A stretch of DNA of 64,000 bases from UBA1723 sp045629285 (GCA_045629285.1 JAZQQY010000034.1:62001-126000); one strand, 5' to 3'. Positions 25,056 to 34,220 are shown, counted from the stretch's first letter. Notes: generated by a model from the letters alone, not told the origin. Translations and numbers: made by a program.

Positions 25056-26792
25056 ATGATAAAGAAAATTTTACTTGCTAGTAGCGTTCTTTCTCTTGCT
25101 GGTGTTGCAACAGCAGCTGAGACTGAAGTCTACGTAATTAAGGACGGTAAGATGGTTAACTGTGAGTTCGTTGAGCCAGCTGCCGAGAGAGAAATGACTA
25201 CTTGGGTTGAGGAGTCAGAGAATGAGGCTGGAGAAGCAATGGTTCTTGTTGCAAATCCAGAGGAGAAGCACACTGCTGCTTTCCTATACTTGCCAAAGGC
25301 TGTTGATTTGAACAAGACTTGGAACCTAGAGGTAGAGTACTACTTCAACAAGGATGTCGTATGGTCTGGTGAGAACATCAAGCGTGAAGGTTTGACATTC
25401 GACCTAATGGCTGATACAATGGCTTTGCCAAACGACTCAGTATGGAAGACTAACAAGAACCAGATAGATTATCGTATTTCTCACGTATCTATCGACTGTT
25501 CATTCCGTGATTTCTATAGCTATGTAGACGGAGACAGTATCTTCGACAGACACGGTGTTGGTACATTGAATAAGGTTACAAAGTACGTTTACTCTACTCC
25601 ATTGCTTCCTGCTGCTGTTGCAGAGAGAGGTGATGCTAACAAGGTAAAGGCTATTTTCGTAACACTCTTCAACCAGGGTGGTGTTGCTGCTAATTGCTAC
25701 ATCAAGAACTTGAAGTTCGTTTCTGACGGTATCAAGCCTTTCTACGCTGATAAGTTCACTAAGTTGGCTGGTGAGGGTACTATCTATACAGGTGGTTTGA
25801 CTAACTATGTATACGGATATTACACAGATACAGAGATTACTGCTGCTAAGAAGTTTGCTAAGTATGCATTCTCTTCTCCTAATCAGGTAGTTGGTCAGCA
25901 GATGTTCTCTTCTCGTGTAAAGGATGCATACTTCTCTTGGGTTACAAGTGACCGTATGTACACAGAGAAGGCAGAGCAGTCTGCAGTTGGTTTCTATGAT
26001 ACTGAGTATGGATTCCTTCCTTATTTGAAGGCTGCAACTGAGGATAATGAGAAGGTTGACGACAAGACTAATGATACATGTGATGCTGTTCTACGTGTTC
26101 CTCTAGGTGACGCTGTTAACAAGACTATTTCTGTTGCTTTGCGTCTTGGTCACAATGCTGGTTCATCTGGTGATTTGGTTCCATACGCTAATTATATTGA
26201 GAAGTCTAAAGACATCCGTTTCCCTCTAGAGTATCGTTTTGAGTCAGGTGATGCAACAACAATCTCAAATAAGACAGAGTGGATGAGATTCAGACCAACA
26301 TACACTAAGGGTGGTGATGACTACGTTGATTCAATCCCAACTCAGATGCAGATGGTTTACGGTGATGTAGAGTTGCCTTCAAAGGAGTATACATACCTTT
26401 CACTTCGTTTTGTATACAATGATGTAATCTCTTACATGTTCACTGATTTGACTTTGACTGGTGATATTGAGGGTGCTGGTGCAAAGAAGCCAAGTGACTT
26501 CACTCTTGCTAAGGACTGGGCTGGCAACATGATTCCTGTTGGTTTCGTTTCTTCTTCAGTTGAGAACGTAATCGCTAAGGGTGAGATCTCTATCTATCCT
26601 AATCCTGCTACAGACGTTGTAACTGTTGCTAACGAGGGTGTTAAGAGCGTAGCTATTTACACTGTTGCTGGTTCAAAGGTTGCTTCTTCTGAGTCTAACG
26701 TAATAAACGTAGCTAGCTTGGCTAAGGGTATCTACGTAGTTAAGGCTAACACTGAGGCTGGTGTTATCACAGGTCAGATCATCAAGAAGTAA
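25056..26792 (+). CDS. Secreted protein with C-terminal T9SS sorting domain
   Basis: The 578-residue protein has a Sec signal peptide (MIKKILLASSVLSLAGVATA). A long beta-rich region of no recognised family follows (AETEVYVIKDGKMVNCEFVE near the start). The final ~70 residues form a type A T9SS sorting domain: ISIYPNPATDVVTVANEG, YTVAGSKVAS, LAKGIYVVKANTEAG, GQIIKK. Proteins with this tail cross the outer membrane through the type IX secretion system and are often attached to A-LPS. Codon use is very uniform (GCT, GGT, AAG), suggesting high expression. It is monocistronic, and a collapsed paralogue remnant lies just downstream. The function of the main domain is unknown. Confidence 0.85.
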   Translation: MIKKILLASSVLSLAGVATAAETEVYVIKDGKMVNCEFVEPAAEREMTTWVEESENEAGEAMVLVANPEEKHTAAFLYLPKAVDLNKTWNLEVEYYFNKDVVWSGENIKREGLTFDLMADTMALPNDSVWKTNKNQIDYRISHVSIDCSFRDFYSYVDGDSIFDRHGVGTLNKVTKYVYSTPLLPAAVAERGDANKVKAIFVTLFNQGGVAANCYIKNLKFVSDGIKPFYADKFTKLAGEGTIYTGGLTNYVYGYYTDTEITAAKKFAKYAFSSPNQVVGQQMFSSRVKDAYFSWVTSDRMYTEKAEQSAVGFYDTEYGFLPYLKAATEDNEKVDDKTNDTCDAVLRVPLGDAVNKTISVALRLGHNAGSSGDLVPYANYIEKSKDIRFPLEYRFESGDATTISNKTEWMRFRPTYTKGGDDYVDSIPTQMQMVYGDVELPSKEYTYLSLRFVYNDVISYMFTDLTLTGDIEGAGAKKPSDFTLAKDWAGNMIPVGFVSSSVENVIAKGEISIYPNPATDVVTVANEGVKSVAIYTVAGSKVASSESNVINVASLAKGIYVVKANTEAGVITGQIIKK

Positions 26793-26835
26793 TTTTGAAA
26801 CGTAGAACTAACGTTTTATAAATTATATCTCACAC

Positions 26836-26867
26836 GAGGGGCAGACAAATTGTCTGCTCCTCTTTTT
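26836..26867 (+). terminator. Rho-independent terminator
   Basis: GAGGGGCAGACAA (26836-26848) pairs with TTGTCTGCTCCTC (26850-26862) apart from one mismatch, followed by TTTTT. Confidence 0.92.
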
Positions 26868-27044
26868 GTTGTATTACTTAAACAGTACTATAATTACGTA
26901 TTAAATAGCAACTAGTTTCTTCATTTTTTAGAAAATAAGTCTGTGTTTCGCTATTAAAGATTATTTCTGTTAAGTATTGATGTGTAAAGTTTCTTGTATT
27001 ATAAAGGATTTAGAGTGTTTATTAAGAATAAGTGATGTTATTGT

Positions 27045-27190
27045 AAGAAAATTTCTACTTATTTGCGATATTCTTTCCTCTGCCTGTTTGTTGAATGCAG
27101 AAGAGAAAGAAATCTATGTAATCAAAGATTGACATATGGTGAACTGTGTGTTTCTATCCTAATCCTGCAACAAATTTATTTTAACAAATA
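27045..27190 (+). pseudogene. Collapsed remnant of a paralogue of the 25056 T9SS protein
   Basis: From 27045 the DNA matches the 5' end of the 25056 gene (AAGAAAATTT..., then GAAATCTATGTAATCAAAGA). Read in the right frame it gives AEEKEIYVIKD, a stop, then HMVNCVF, against AETEVYVIKDGKMVNC in the intact gene. Directly afterwards come bases matching the sorting-domain codons (TATCCTAATCCTGCAACA = YPNPAT), so almost the whole middle is deleted. Frameshifts and stops prevent translation. This gap (26793-27257) otherwise holds only the upstream terminator and the RNase R promoter. Confidence 0.7.
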
Positions 27191-27229
27191 TGTAATCATT
27201 GATTTGTTTTTGTTTATGGATTTATTTCT

Positions 27230-27237
27230 TATCTTTG
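27230..27237 (+). promoter_or_regulatory. Bacteroidota -7 promoter element
   Basis: TATCTTTG lies 20 bases before the RNase R ATG at 27258. A TTTG at 27203-27206 may be the -33 element. Confidence 0.72.
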
Positions 27238-27257
27238 AGATATAAAATTGATAGCTT

Positions 27258-29468
27258 ATGAAAAAAGGAAAAAAATCAAATAAAGCATTCAGCATTGGAA
27301 AAAATGCTATGCGTCCAAAAAAGAAAAATAATAAGAACCAGAATCGTGAATCTGCAGTCTCTGTTCGCAAGAGAGAGATTGTGAACGATATATCCAAATA
27401 TTTTTCAGAGTACCAGGGTGATCCTATCTCATATAAGGAGGTGGCAGCAACTCTTGGCTATGCGGGTATGACTGCTCGTCAGCAAATCATCGATGTGCTT
27501 CAGGAGTTTGCTGATACTGGATATCTTATCGAGTCGCCAATCGGTAAATACCGTTTGAATCCTCGTATGGGTTCTATAGTCGGAACCATCACAGTCAAAC
27601 GTGGAGGCGGCGCTATCCTTGTGCCTGAAGACGGTGGTGACGAGATCTTTATCGGAGACCGTAATTTGAATAAGGCGGCTGTTGGTGACACTGTGAAGGT
27701 TCGTTTGTTTGCACGTAGACAGGGCAAAGAGCAGGAAGGTGAGGTGATGGAAGTGTTGAAGAGAGATCGCGATACTTTCGTCGGCAAACTAAATGTGAAG
27801 GAGAACTACGCATTCTTGCTTGTCGACAACCGTATTCTTGGAAACGATATCTTTGTGCCGATCGATAAGTTGAATGGCGCTAAGGACGGAGATAAGGCAA
27901 TCGTTAAGATTATCGACTGGGCAGAGAAGGGAAGAAATCCTGTCGGTGAGGTTACTGTCGTGCTTGGTAATTCTGGCGACAATAACGCTGAGATGCATGC
28001 CATCCTAGTGGAGTTCGGTTTGCCATACAGTTATCCGGCTGAGGTAGAGGCATATGCTGATACTATTCCTGATGAGATTACTGCAGAGGAAATCGCAAAG
28101 CGTCTTGACTGTCGTGATATTCCTACATTCACTATCGACCCACGTGATGCTAAAGACTTCGACGATGCGTTGTCTATCCGTAAAATGGATAATGGAAACT
28201 GGGAGGTCGGCGTTCACATTGCCGATGTGACTCACTATGTACATCTTGACGACTGTATCGAGCAGGAGGCTGTATCTCGTGCTACTAGTGTGTACTTGGT
28301 GGATAGAACAATTCCTATGTTGCCGGAAAGATTGTGTAACAAGGTTTGTTCATTGCGTCCGAACGAGGAAAAACTTTGCTACTCTGTGATGTTTGAGATG
28401 GACAATAATGCCAAGGTTCTTAACTATCAGATTGTTCACACAGTCATCAAATCCGACCGACGCTTCACATACGAGGATGCTCAGAGCGTGATTGAGACTA
28501 AGGAGGGCGATATGAAGGAAGAGATCCTAACTCTTGATATGCTAGCTAAGAAGCTTCGTGAGGATAGATTCAAGAATGGAGCTATCGCATTTGAGCGTTC
28601 TGAAGTCAGATTTGAAATCGACGAGACTGGCAAACCAATCGATGTATATTTCAAAGAGAGCAAGGATGCCAACAAGTTGATCGAGGAGTTCATGCTTCTT
28701 GCAAATAAGACTGTAGCTCAGCATATCGGTGGTCAGAAGAATCCTAAGACATTCGTCTACCGTGTTCACGATAATCCAGATCCCGATAAGTTGAACAACC
28801 TATCTCAGTTCATTTCTCGTTTCGGCTACAAGTTGAATACTACAGGGAAGAACAAGGAGGTGTCGACTTCAATCAACAATTTACTTGATAAGGTGCAGGG
28901 AACACGTGAGCAGAATTTGATCGAGACTATCACAATCCGTTCAATGGCTAAGGCTATCTACTCTACCGACAATGTTGGTCACTATGGACTATCGTTCGAC
29001 TTCTATACTCACTTTACATCGCCAATCCGCCGTTATCCGGATATGATGGTGCATCGTTTGCTTGACAGATATGCAAAGGGAGAGAAGAGTGCAGATAAAC
29101 TATTGTTTGACGATCTTTGTGACCATAGTTCCAAGATGGAGCAGCTTGCAGCGAATGCAGAGCGTGCATCTATCAAGTACAAGCAGGTAGAGTATATGAA
29201 GGAGCGTCTTGGTCAGATCTACGATGGAGTTATTTCAGGAGTTACAGAGTGGGGTATCTATGTAGAGCTTACTCAGAATAAGTGCGAGGGTATGATTCCT
29301 ATCCGTGAACTTGACGACGATTACTATGTATTCGACGAGAAGAACTATTGCATCACTGGCCGTAGAAAGGGTAAGAAATTCCAGCTTGGCGACGAGGTAG
29401 TTGTGAAGATTGCACGTGCAGATTTGGATAAGAAACAGCTTGATTTTGCACTTGTAGAGAAGAAATAA
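27258..29468 (+). CDS. rnr: Ribonuclease R
   Basis: This 736-residue 3'-5' exoribonuclease degrades structured RNA. Domains in order: a Lys/Asn-rich N-terminal extension (1 to about 30), a winged-helix region, cold-shock OB folds (GSIVGTITVKRGGGAILVPE), and the RNB catalytic domain with the metal-binding Asp cluster in TIDPRDAKDFDDALSIRK and VGVHIADVTHYV, plus YGLSFDFYTHFTSPIRRYPD. A C-terminal S1 domain follows (IYDGVISGVTEWGIYVELTQ). The length is normal. It has its own promoter and may be co-transcribed with the next two genes, which begin 7 bases after it and then with a 4-base overlap. Confidence 0.96.
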   Translation: MKKGKKSNKAFSIGKNAMRPKKKNNKNQNRESAVSVRKREIVNDISKYFSEYQGDPISYKEVAATLGYAGMTARQQIIDVLQEFADTGYLIESPIGKYRLNPRMGSIVGTITVKRGGGAILVPEDGGDEIFIGDRNLNKAAVGDTVKVRLFARRQGKEQEGEVMEVLKRDRDTFVGKLNVKENYAFLLVDNRILGNDIFVPIDKLNGAKDGDKAIVKIIDWAEKGRNPVGEVTVVLGNSGDNNAEMHAILVEFGLPYSYPAEVEAYADTIPDEITAEEIAKRLDCRDIPTFTIDPRDAKDFDDALSIRKMDNGNWEVGVHIADVTHYVHLDDCIEQEAVSRATSVYLVDRTIPMLPERLCNKVCSLRPNEEKLCYSVMFEMDNNAKVLNYQIVHTVIKSDRRFTYEDAQSVIETKEGDMKEEILTLDMLAKKLREDRFKNGAIAFERSEVRFEIDETGKPIDVYFKESKDANKLIEEFMLLANKTVAQHIGGQKNPKTFVYRVHDNPDPDKLNNLSQFISRFGYKLNTTGKNKEVSTSINNLLDKVQGTREQNLIETITIRSMAKAIYSTDNVGHYGLSFDFYTHFTSPIRRYPDMMVHRLLDRYAKGEKSADKLLFDDLCDHSSKMEQLAANAERASIKYKQVEYMKERLGQIYDGVISGVTEWGIYVELTQNKCEGMIPIRELDDDYYVFDEKNYCITGRRKGKKFQLGDEVVVKIARADLDKKQLDFALVEKK

Positions 29469-29475
29469 ATTTATA

Positions 29476-30330
29476 ATGAAAAGAGATCTTATTTATATTG
29501 CAGCGTCTTTATTGGTGGGTTTTGCATCATGTAGTGAGAAGCATCAAACTGACGCTGAGGAGATGGGTGTGTCGGGTAATGTACACAGAATGGAGGAGTT
29601 CAAATATAATGCCGTAGAGAGTTTCGGAGAAGTGGCTCAGGGCGAAGCTTTTCGTGATGAAGGAGAGTGGGACCGTGAGATCATTTTCAACAAGGCAGGA
29701 TATTTTGATACTGTTCGTTTGATTACCAGTGCTGGCGATGAGGTTGGTAGCATTACCTATGCCTACAACAAACAGGGGCAGAAGGTGTGTGAAAAGAATC
29801 ACGATGCAGATGGTAATGACGTCGACAAGTCTGTCTTCTTTTATAAAAAAGATAAGCTAGATAGAATTGAAAAATATACGTCGGACGAGAATATTGCTGG
29901 TCGTACAAGTTATGAGTACGATGATGAGAACAGCATGAAGTATACTCGTTTCTACAACTTCAAAGGCGAATTGCTTCAGACGATGGAGCAGAAGATGTCG
30001 AAGCGAGGATTCCCGTCGTCGACAAAGATCTACGGTCGTGAGGGTGATTTGGTGAATTGGCGCGAAGAAAAATACAATGGCGCTGGATTGCTAGAGACTC
30101 TTACGGTTAAGGAGCCTGATGGACAGGTCACTATGGTGGTCTCGTTTGTTTATGACAATAACGGTAATGTAGTGTCGCAGACAGCTGTAGACGCTAATGG
30201 AGAGGCTTTTATTCCTCATACATGGAAATATACTTATGACAGCAATAACAACTGGATTAAGAGCATTGAGTATGAAGGAGAAAAACCAATCTATATAACT
30301 TCCAGAACTATAGAGTATTTTTCAAAATGA
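29476..30330 (+). CDS. Putative lipoprotein with YD/RHS-like repeats
   Basis: The 284-residue protein carries a lipoprotein signal (MKRDLIYIAASLLVGFASCS; lipobox GFASC, Cys19). The mature part is a series of short beta strands of the form YxYDxxxN: ITYAYNKQGQKV, TSYEYDDENSMK, VSFVYDNNGNVVSQ, WKYTYDSNNNWIK. These resemble the YD/RHS-type repeats common in Bacteroidota surface lipoproteins. It is likely exposed at the cell surface or in the periplasm; the function is unknown. It begins 7 bases after rnr and overlaps the PanE-like gene by four bases (ATGA). Confidence 0.8.
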   Translation: MKRDLIYIAASLLVGFASCSEKHQTDAEEMGVSGNVHRMEEFKYNAVESFGEVAQGEAFRDEGEWDREIIFNKAGYFDTVRLITSAGDEVGSITYAYNKQGQKVCEKNHDADGNDVDKSVFFYKKDKLDRIEKYTSDENIAGRTSYEYDDENSMKYTRFYNFKGELLQTMEQKMSKRGFPSSTKIYGREGDLVNWREEKYNGAGLLETLTVKEPDGQVTMVVSFVYDNNGNVVSQTAVDANGEAFIPHTWKYTYDSNNNWIKSIEYEGEKPIYITSRTIEYFSK

Positions 30331-31235
30331 GGTATGCGGTAGTTGGAACGGGCGCCATTGGAGGATACTATGGAGGAATGTTGGCTAATGCCGATTTTGA
30401 TGTCCATTTCCTTTTCCATTCTGATTATAATGAAGCGTGGAGCAGGGGATTGAGAGTCTCTTCTCCTAATGGCAACTTTGAAATTGAGCATGTCAATGCC
30501 TATAATTCCACAGCATCAATGCCAAAGGCAGATGTGATTCTTGTTGGCTTGAAGACATTGCAAAACCATCTGCTTACTGAGTTGTTGGATCCGATTGTGA
30601 AGGACGGCACGTTGATTGTGTTGATTCAGAATGGAATCGGTTACGAGCAAGAGTTGCAGGAAGAATTTCCGGAAGCAAGGGTTTGCGGTGGTTTGGCATT
30701 TATCTGCTCAGAGAAAACAGGTCCGGCACAGATTTCTCATTACGACTATGGAACGCTGACACTCGGCATGTTGGGTGGTGAACCATGCGATAAATTCGAT
30801 TGCTTGATTGCGGACATGGAAGAGGCCGGAATCACTGTTGTCCGTGCTGACGACTTGAACACTGCGAGGTGGAAGAAGTTGGTTTGGAATACTGGTTTCA
30901 ACGGACAGTCAGTGTTATTTGGCAAGAATACGGAGGAGTTGTTGTCAGGTAGGGAGAAGGATATGTATGTGAAGCCGGCTATGCTTGAGATTATCAAGGC
31001 TGGGCAGGCCAACGGAGCTGATGTTGACGAATCGTTTGCTGATCAGATGATAGAGATGACACTCAATATGAAGCCATACTATCCGAGCATGCATGTCGAC
31101 TTTTCCCATGGCCGTCGACTTGAGGTGGAGGCCATCTACTCTCGTCCAATACGACTTGGTTTGGCGAGGGGTGTAGAGATGCCGGTAATGCAGGAAATGG
31201 AGCGACGATTGAAGGAAATCAAAATCAGAGGTTGA
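30327..31235 (+). CDS. Ketopantoate reductase-like (PanE/ApbA) protein
   Basis: This 302-residue enzyme has an N-terminal NADPH-binding Rossmann fold (YAVVGTGAIGGYYGGMLA) and the PanE signature region (LVGLKTLQNH, LIQNGIGYEQEL, ARWKKLVWNTGFN). The C-terminal helical domain includes KPYYPSMHVDFSHGRRLEVE, with the conserved Lys/Ser/Asp-Glu pattern of ketopantoate reductases. It would reduce 2-dehydropantoate to pantoate for CoA synthesis, although many Bacteroidota carry extra paralogues of unknown substrate, so no gene symbol is given. It is translationally coupled to the upstream lipoprotein gene and followed by a two-way terminator. Confidence 0.88.
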   Translation: MRYAVVGTGAIGGYYGGMLANADFDVHFLFHSDYNEAWSRGLRVSSPNGNFEIEHVNAYNSTASMPKADVILVGLKTLQNHLLTELLDPIVKDGTLIVLIQNGIGYEQELQEEFPEARVCGGLAFICSEKTGPAQISHYDYGTLTLGMLGGEPCDKFDCLIADMEEAGITVVRADDLNTARWKKLVWNTGFNGQSVLFGKNTEELLSGREKDMYVKPAMLEIIKAGQANGADVDESFADQMIEMTLNMKPYYPSMHVDFSHGRRLEVEAIYSRPIRLGLARGVEMPVMQEMERRLKEIKIRG

Positions 31236-31252
31236 TTTATACTACAATCTAT

Positions 31253-31298
31253 AAAGGGAAAGAAGACACGAATAATAGAGTCTCCTTTCCCTTTATTT
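31253..31298. terminator. Bidirectional terminator
   Basis: AAAGGGAAAG (31253-31262) pairs with CTTTCCCTTT (31285-31294) and serves the convergent PanE-like gene (+) and nudC (-). Confidence 0.75.
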
Positions 31299-31300
31299 AT

Positions 31301-31325
31301 AATTACGCATTATGAATTATGCATT
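31301..31325. repeat. AT-rich palindromic intergenic repeat
   Basis: GCATTATGAATTATGCATT is the same motif family as 2455-2485 and 63571-63605. It overlaps the end of nudC. Confidence 0.45.
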
Positions 31326-32081
31326 ATTCAGCCACTCGTCAAGCAACATTCTTGCCATTGACAATTTTCCTGGAATATCAGGCATTGCATGACGGTTGAA
31401 CCACCGGCAATCAACCAATTCCTCCTCCTGAACCTTGATTTCGCCACTTTCGTATTCAGCGAAGAATCCAAGCATAAGACTGTTTGGATATGGCCATGGC
31501 TGTGATTTGTAGTAACGTATGTTCTTGATTTTTAGGCCAGTCTCTTCCATCACCTCGCGTCGCACAGTTTCCTCTATGCTCTCTCCTGTCTCCACGAAGC
31601 CAGCGACAAGCCCGTAATAAGGACGTTTGAAATTCTTGGCTCTTGCAAGCAAAACCTCATCCTTGCCTCTTGATACAAGCACGATGATCGCAGGCTGAAC
31701 AGGAGCCCAGATCTCTTTGCCGCAACCTGTACAGACGCGGCTGATATCCGTATTCTTCACCATTTCCTTGCCACAACGTGCGCAGTAGCGAGTGTTGGTA
31801 TGGAAACTGATCAACTCAGCGGCTTTTCCTGCTGCGTAATATTCGTCGAAAGGAAGCTTTGTAAAAGAATCTCTCAATCCAGAGAATTCATAAGTCGACG
31901 GAAGCTCGCCATCCAACGTGACAGCTTTCGCTGGATATCCATTCAAATCCGGCAATGTGATTACTTCCGACTTAATTGCAAACGGAGCCTCTTCAGTAGC
32001 AGGAATGGTATATTTGTCGTCATTAATTTTCTCAATGACTATTTCTGCCTTCTCGTTGAATGCAAACCAATATGTTTTCAT
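31317..32081 (-). CDS. nudC: NADH pyrophosphatase / NAD-cap hydrolase
   Basis: The 254-residue protein has the NudC layout: an N-terminal domain, a zinc ribbon (CARCGKEM and CTGCGKEIW), and the Nudix domain with the box GFVETGESIEETVRREVMEE. The NudC-specific SQPWPYPNSLMLGF follows. It hydrolyses NAD(H) to NMN(H) and AMP and, in known members, removes NAD caps from RNA. It is transcribed leftward and convergent with the PanE-like gene. A terminator-like hairpin separates it from pyrH upstream, so it may have its own weak promoter. Confidence 0.94.
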   Translation of the reverse strand: MKTYWFAFNEKAEIVIEKINDDKYTIPATEEAPFAIKSEVITLPDLNGYPAKAVTLDGELPSTYEFSGLRDSFTKLPFDEYYAAGKAAELISFHTNTRYCARCGKEMVKNTDISRVCTGCGKEIWAPVQPAIIVLVSRGKDEVLLARAKNFKRPYYGLVAGFVETGESIEETVRREVMEETGLKIKNIRYYKSQPWPYPNSLMLGFFAEYESGEIKVQEEELVDCRWFNRHAMPDIPGKLSMARMLLDEWLNNA

Positions 32082-32084
32082 CCT

Positions 32085-32119
32085 TATATAAATAAAGCGC
32101 AGGAATAAACTCCCTGCGC
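32085..32119 (-). terminator. Terminator downstream of pyrH (minus strand)
   Basis: GCGCAGG (32097-32103) and CCTGCGC (32113-32119) pair. On the minus strand the hairpin is followed by TTTATTTAT, just before the nudC start. Confidence 0.65.
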
Positions 32120-32153
32120 AATTCTACTTCTTACATTTTACTTTTTACCTTGA

Positions 32154-32864
32154 TCAAGGGTGTACGAAAGTACCGATGTTGTCACCAGACATCACCTTTT
32201 TCAAGTTGCCTACAACATCCATGTTGAACACCATGATAGGCATCTTGTTGTCCTTTGCCAAAGCTGTAGCAGTAACGTCCATGACCTTCAAACCACGGTT
32301 AAGGATCTCATCGTAGCTGATTTCATCGAATTTAGTAGCTGTTGGATCTTTCTCAGGGTCAGCAGTATAGATACCGTCGACACGAGTACCCTTCAACATC
32401 ACGTCTGCACCGATTTCGATAGCGCGAAGAGCAGAACCGGTATCAGTTGTGAAGAAAGGACAACCTGTACCTGCAGTCATGATAGCGATTGCACCGTTCT
32501 GCATAGTTTCTACAGCCTTGTCGCGAGTGTAGAACTCTCCGATAGGCTCCATACGGATAGCAGTCAACACCTTAGCTGGCTGACCGATAGATGCTAGAGC
32601 AGAAGATAGAGCCATACCGTTGATTACAGTGGCAAGCATACCCATCTGGTCTCCCTTTACACGGTCGAACCCAGCCTTTGCTCCACTCAATCCACGGAAG
32701 ATGTTACCACCGCCGATGACGATGCCGATCTCAACACCCATCTCCTTGATTTCCTTAATCTGCTGTGCGTATTCTGCAAGACGAACCTCGTCGATACCAT
32801 AGCCCTTGCTGCCCATCAACGACTCGCCACTCAATTTCAATAGAATTCTCTTAAAACGTGCCAT
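32154..32864 (-). CDS. pyrH: UMP kinase
   Basis: This 236-residue bacterial-type UMP kinase (amino-acid kinase fold) phosphorylates UMP to UDP. It starts MARFKRILLKLSGESLMG. Further signatures are IVIGGGNIFRG, the uridine/phosphate region AGTGCPFFTTDTGSALRA, and the lid region GTRVDGIYTADPEKDPTA. The start at 32864 is chosen because the family begins there, and because the 13 extra upstream codons would overlap the 5' leader next to the -7 promoter. It is transcribed leftward, divergent from the M23 gene. It links to the carbamoyl-phosphate synthases through pyrimidine synthesis, without physical linkage. Confidence 0.96.
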   Translation of the reverse strand: MARFKRILLKLSGESLMGSKGYGIDEVRLAEYAQQIKEIKEMGVEIGIVIGGGNIFRGLSGAKAGFDRVKGDQMGMLATVINGMALSSALASIGQPAKVLTAIRMEPIGEFYTRDKAVETMQNGAIAIMTAGTGCPFFTTDTGSALRAIEIGADVMLKGTRVDGIYTADPEKDPTATKFDEISYDEILNRGLKVMDVTATALAKDNKMPIMVFNMDVVGNLKKVMSGDNIGTFVHP

Positions 32865-32890
32865 TTCACCGATTTTTTTATATTTATCAG

Positions 32891-32898
32891 CAAATATA
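32891..32898 (-). promoter_or_regulatory. Bacteroidota -7 promoter of pyrH
   Basis: CAAATATA on the plus strand reads TATATTTG on the minus strand, 26 bases before the pyrH ATG. Confidence 0.7.
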
Positions 32899-32941
32899 AG
32901 CATTTTAGCAGAGCATATTTTATAAAAACCGATAAAAAAGA

Positions 32942-32949
32942 TATATTTG
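32942..32949 (+). promoter_or_regulatory. Bacteroidota -7 promoter of the M23 gene
   Basis: TATATTTG lies 27 bases before the ATG at 32977. It is arranged divergently to the pyrH promoter with about 43 bases between them. Confidence 0.7.
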
Positions 32950-32976
32950 TGAGCGAATTGTAACTAGATTAAGAAA

Positions 32977-33942
32977 ATGGCGAAACCAATATATCATTTT
33001 GACCCGAAAACGATGACCTATTTCCGCATTGACAACAAGATGCAGTATAGGATTTCCAATATCATTTCGCACTTGGTATCAAGCGTATTTGCTGGATTGG
33101 CGTGTTTCGTGGCATTTGTAATGTTGTTTGAGAGTCCTAACGAGAAGGTGCTTCGTAGTGAGAAGCAGGAGATGGAAGCTCAATATGAATTGCTAAACTC
33201 ACAGATAGAAGAGATTCAGGAGGTACTTGTGGATATCCAGCAGCGTGACGATAACCTATATCGTGTGGTAGTGAATGCGGATCCGGTACCAAGTGAAGCA
33301 AGAGAAATTGACAAGACTTCAGTGAAATATAAGGATTTGCGAGAAAAAACATCTTCAGATATCGCGACTATTACGACACAGAAAGTTGATGAACTACGTC
33401 GTAAGCTATATGTGCAAAGCAAGTCGTTCAATGAAGTGTTTGATGCAGCAAAGAACCACGAGGAACGTCTTCTTCGTACACCGTCTATTCAGCCAGTGCT
33501 TAATAAAGATATGAAGCGTATGGCATCCGGATATGGTATGCGTATCGACCCTATCTATAAAACACCTAAGTTCCATGCCGGAATGGACTTCTCAGGCGCA
33601 CACCGTTCAGAGATTTTCGCAACTGCCAAGGGAGTTCTTACATTCGTAGGTTGGAAGCAAGGTTATGGTAACTGTATTGTGATCGATCATGGTTTCGGAT
33701 ATGAGACATTGTATGGTCACATGGATGGATTCAAATTGAAGCGTGGTCAGCAGGTTAACCGTGGCGACGTGATCGGATACATGGGTAATACAGGTAAGAG
33801 TACTGGTACTCACCTTCATTATGAGGTGCATTATAAGGGTAAAGTCACAGACCCACGTAACTACTATTTCCAGGATTTGAGCCCTGCAGAGTATGATGAG
33901 ATGGTTCGTCTTACTTCTAATAATGGTAATGTGTTTGACTAA
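32977..33942 (+). CDS. M23-family peptidoglycan metallopeptidase
   Basis: The 321-residue inner-membrane-anchored protein has a short cytoplasmic N-terminus, one transmembrane helix (about 33-50), a coiled coil (about 60-150, EKQEMEAQYELLNSQIEEIQ) and a C-terminal M23/LytM domain. Metal ligands are His and Asp in FHAGMDFSG and the His of HLHYEVHYKG; a further His lies in LYGHMDG. These domains cut peptide cross-bridges or activate amidases during wall growth and division. The ligand set looks complete, so it is probably catalytic. It heads an apparent two-gene unit with the 75-residue protein 11 bases downstream. Confidence 0.93.
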   Translation: MAKPIYHFDPKTMTYFRIDNKMQYRISNIISHLVSSVFAGLACFVAFVMLFESPNEKVLRSEKQEMEAQYELLNSQIEEIQEVLVDIQQRDDNLYRVVVNADPVPSEAREIDKTSVKYKDLREKTSSDIATITTQKVDELRRKLYVQSKSFNEVFDAAKNHEERLLRTPSIQPVLNKDMKRMASGYGMRIDPIYKTPKFHAGMDFSGAHRSEIFATAKGVLTFVGWKQGYGNCIVIDHGFGYETLYGHMDGFKLKRGQQVNRGDVIGYMGNTGKSTGTHLHYEVHYKGKVTDPRNYYFQDLSPAEYDEMVRLTSNNGNVFD

Positions 33943-33953
33943 ATAGATAGCTT

Positions 33954-34181
33954 ATGTCGGATGATATAGTGTTCTTCATAGTGTTTGGCATTATCGTCAT
34001 CGCTTATGGAGTTTACAACCTTTATGATAAAAAACATAATCCAAAGCGTTTTGAGAAAGCTGTCCAGACAACAGCAAAGTTCATGGGTGAAAGTGTCAGC
34101 AGCGTGTGGCAGAATATCTCAAGGATTTGGTTTCCTATTCTTGTAGGTATTGTCAGCATTGCTTTGGTTACAGTTTTTTGA
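33954..34181 (+). CDS. Small two-helix membrane protein
   Basis: This 75-residue protein has hydrophobic segments at about 4-22 (IVFFIVFGIIVIAYGVYNLY) and 58-75 (IWFPILVGIVSIALVTVF), flanking a basic amphipathic stretch (KKHNPKRFEKAVQTTAKFMG). It follows the M23 peptidase by 11 bases without a promoter and is probably its operon partner. I do not recognise a family. Confidence 0.6.
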   Translation: MSDDIVFFIVFGIIVIAYGVYNLYDKKHNPKRFEKAVQTTAKFMGESVSSVWQNISRIWFPILVGIVSIALVTVF

Positions 34182-34220
34182 TACTTCCATAGACCACAAT
34201 TATAGTTGTGTATTATTAAA

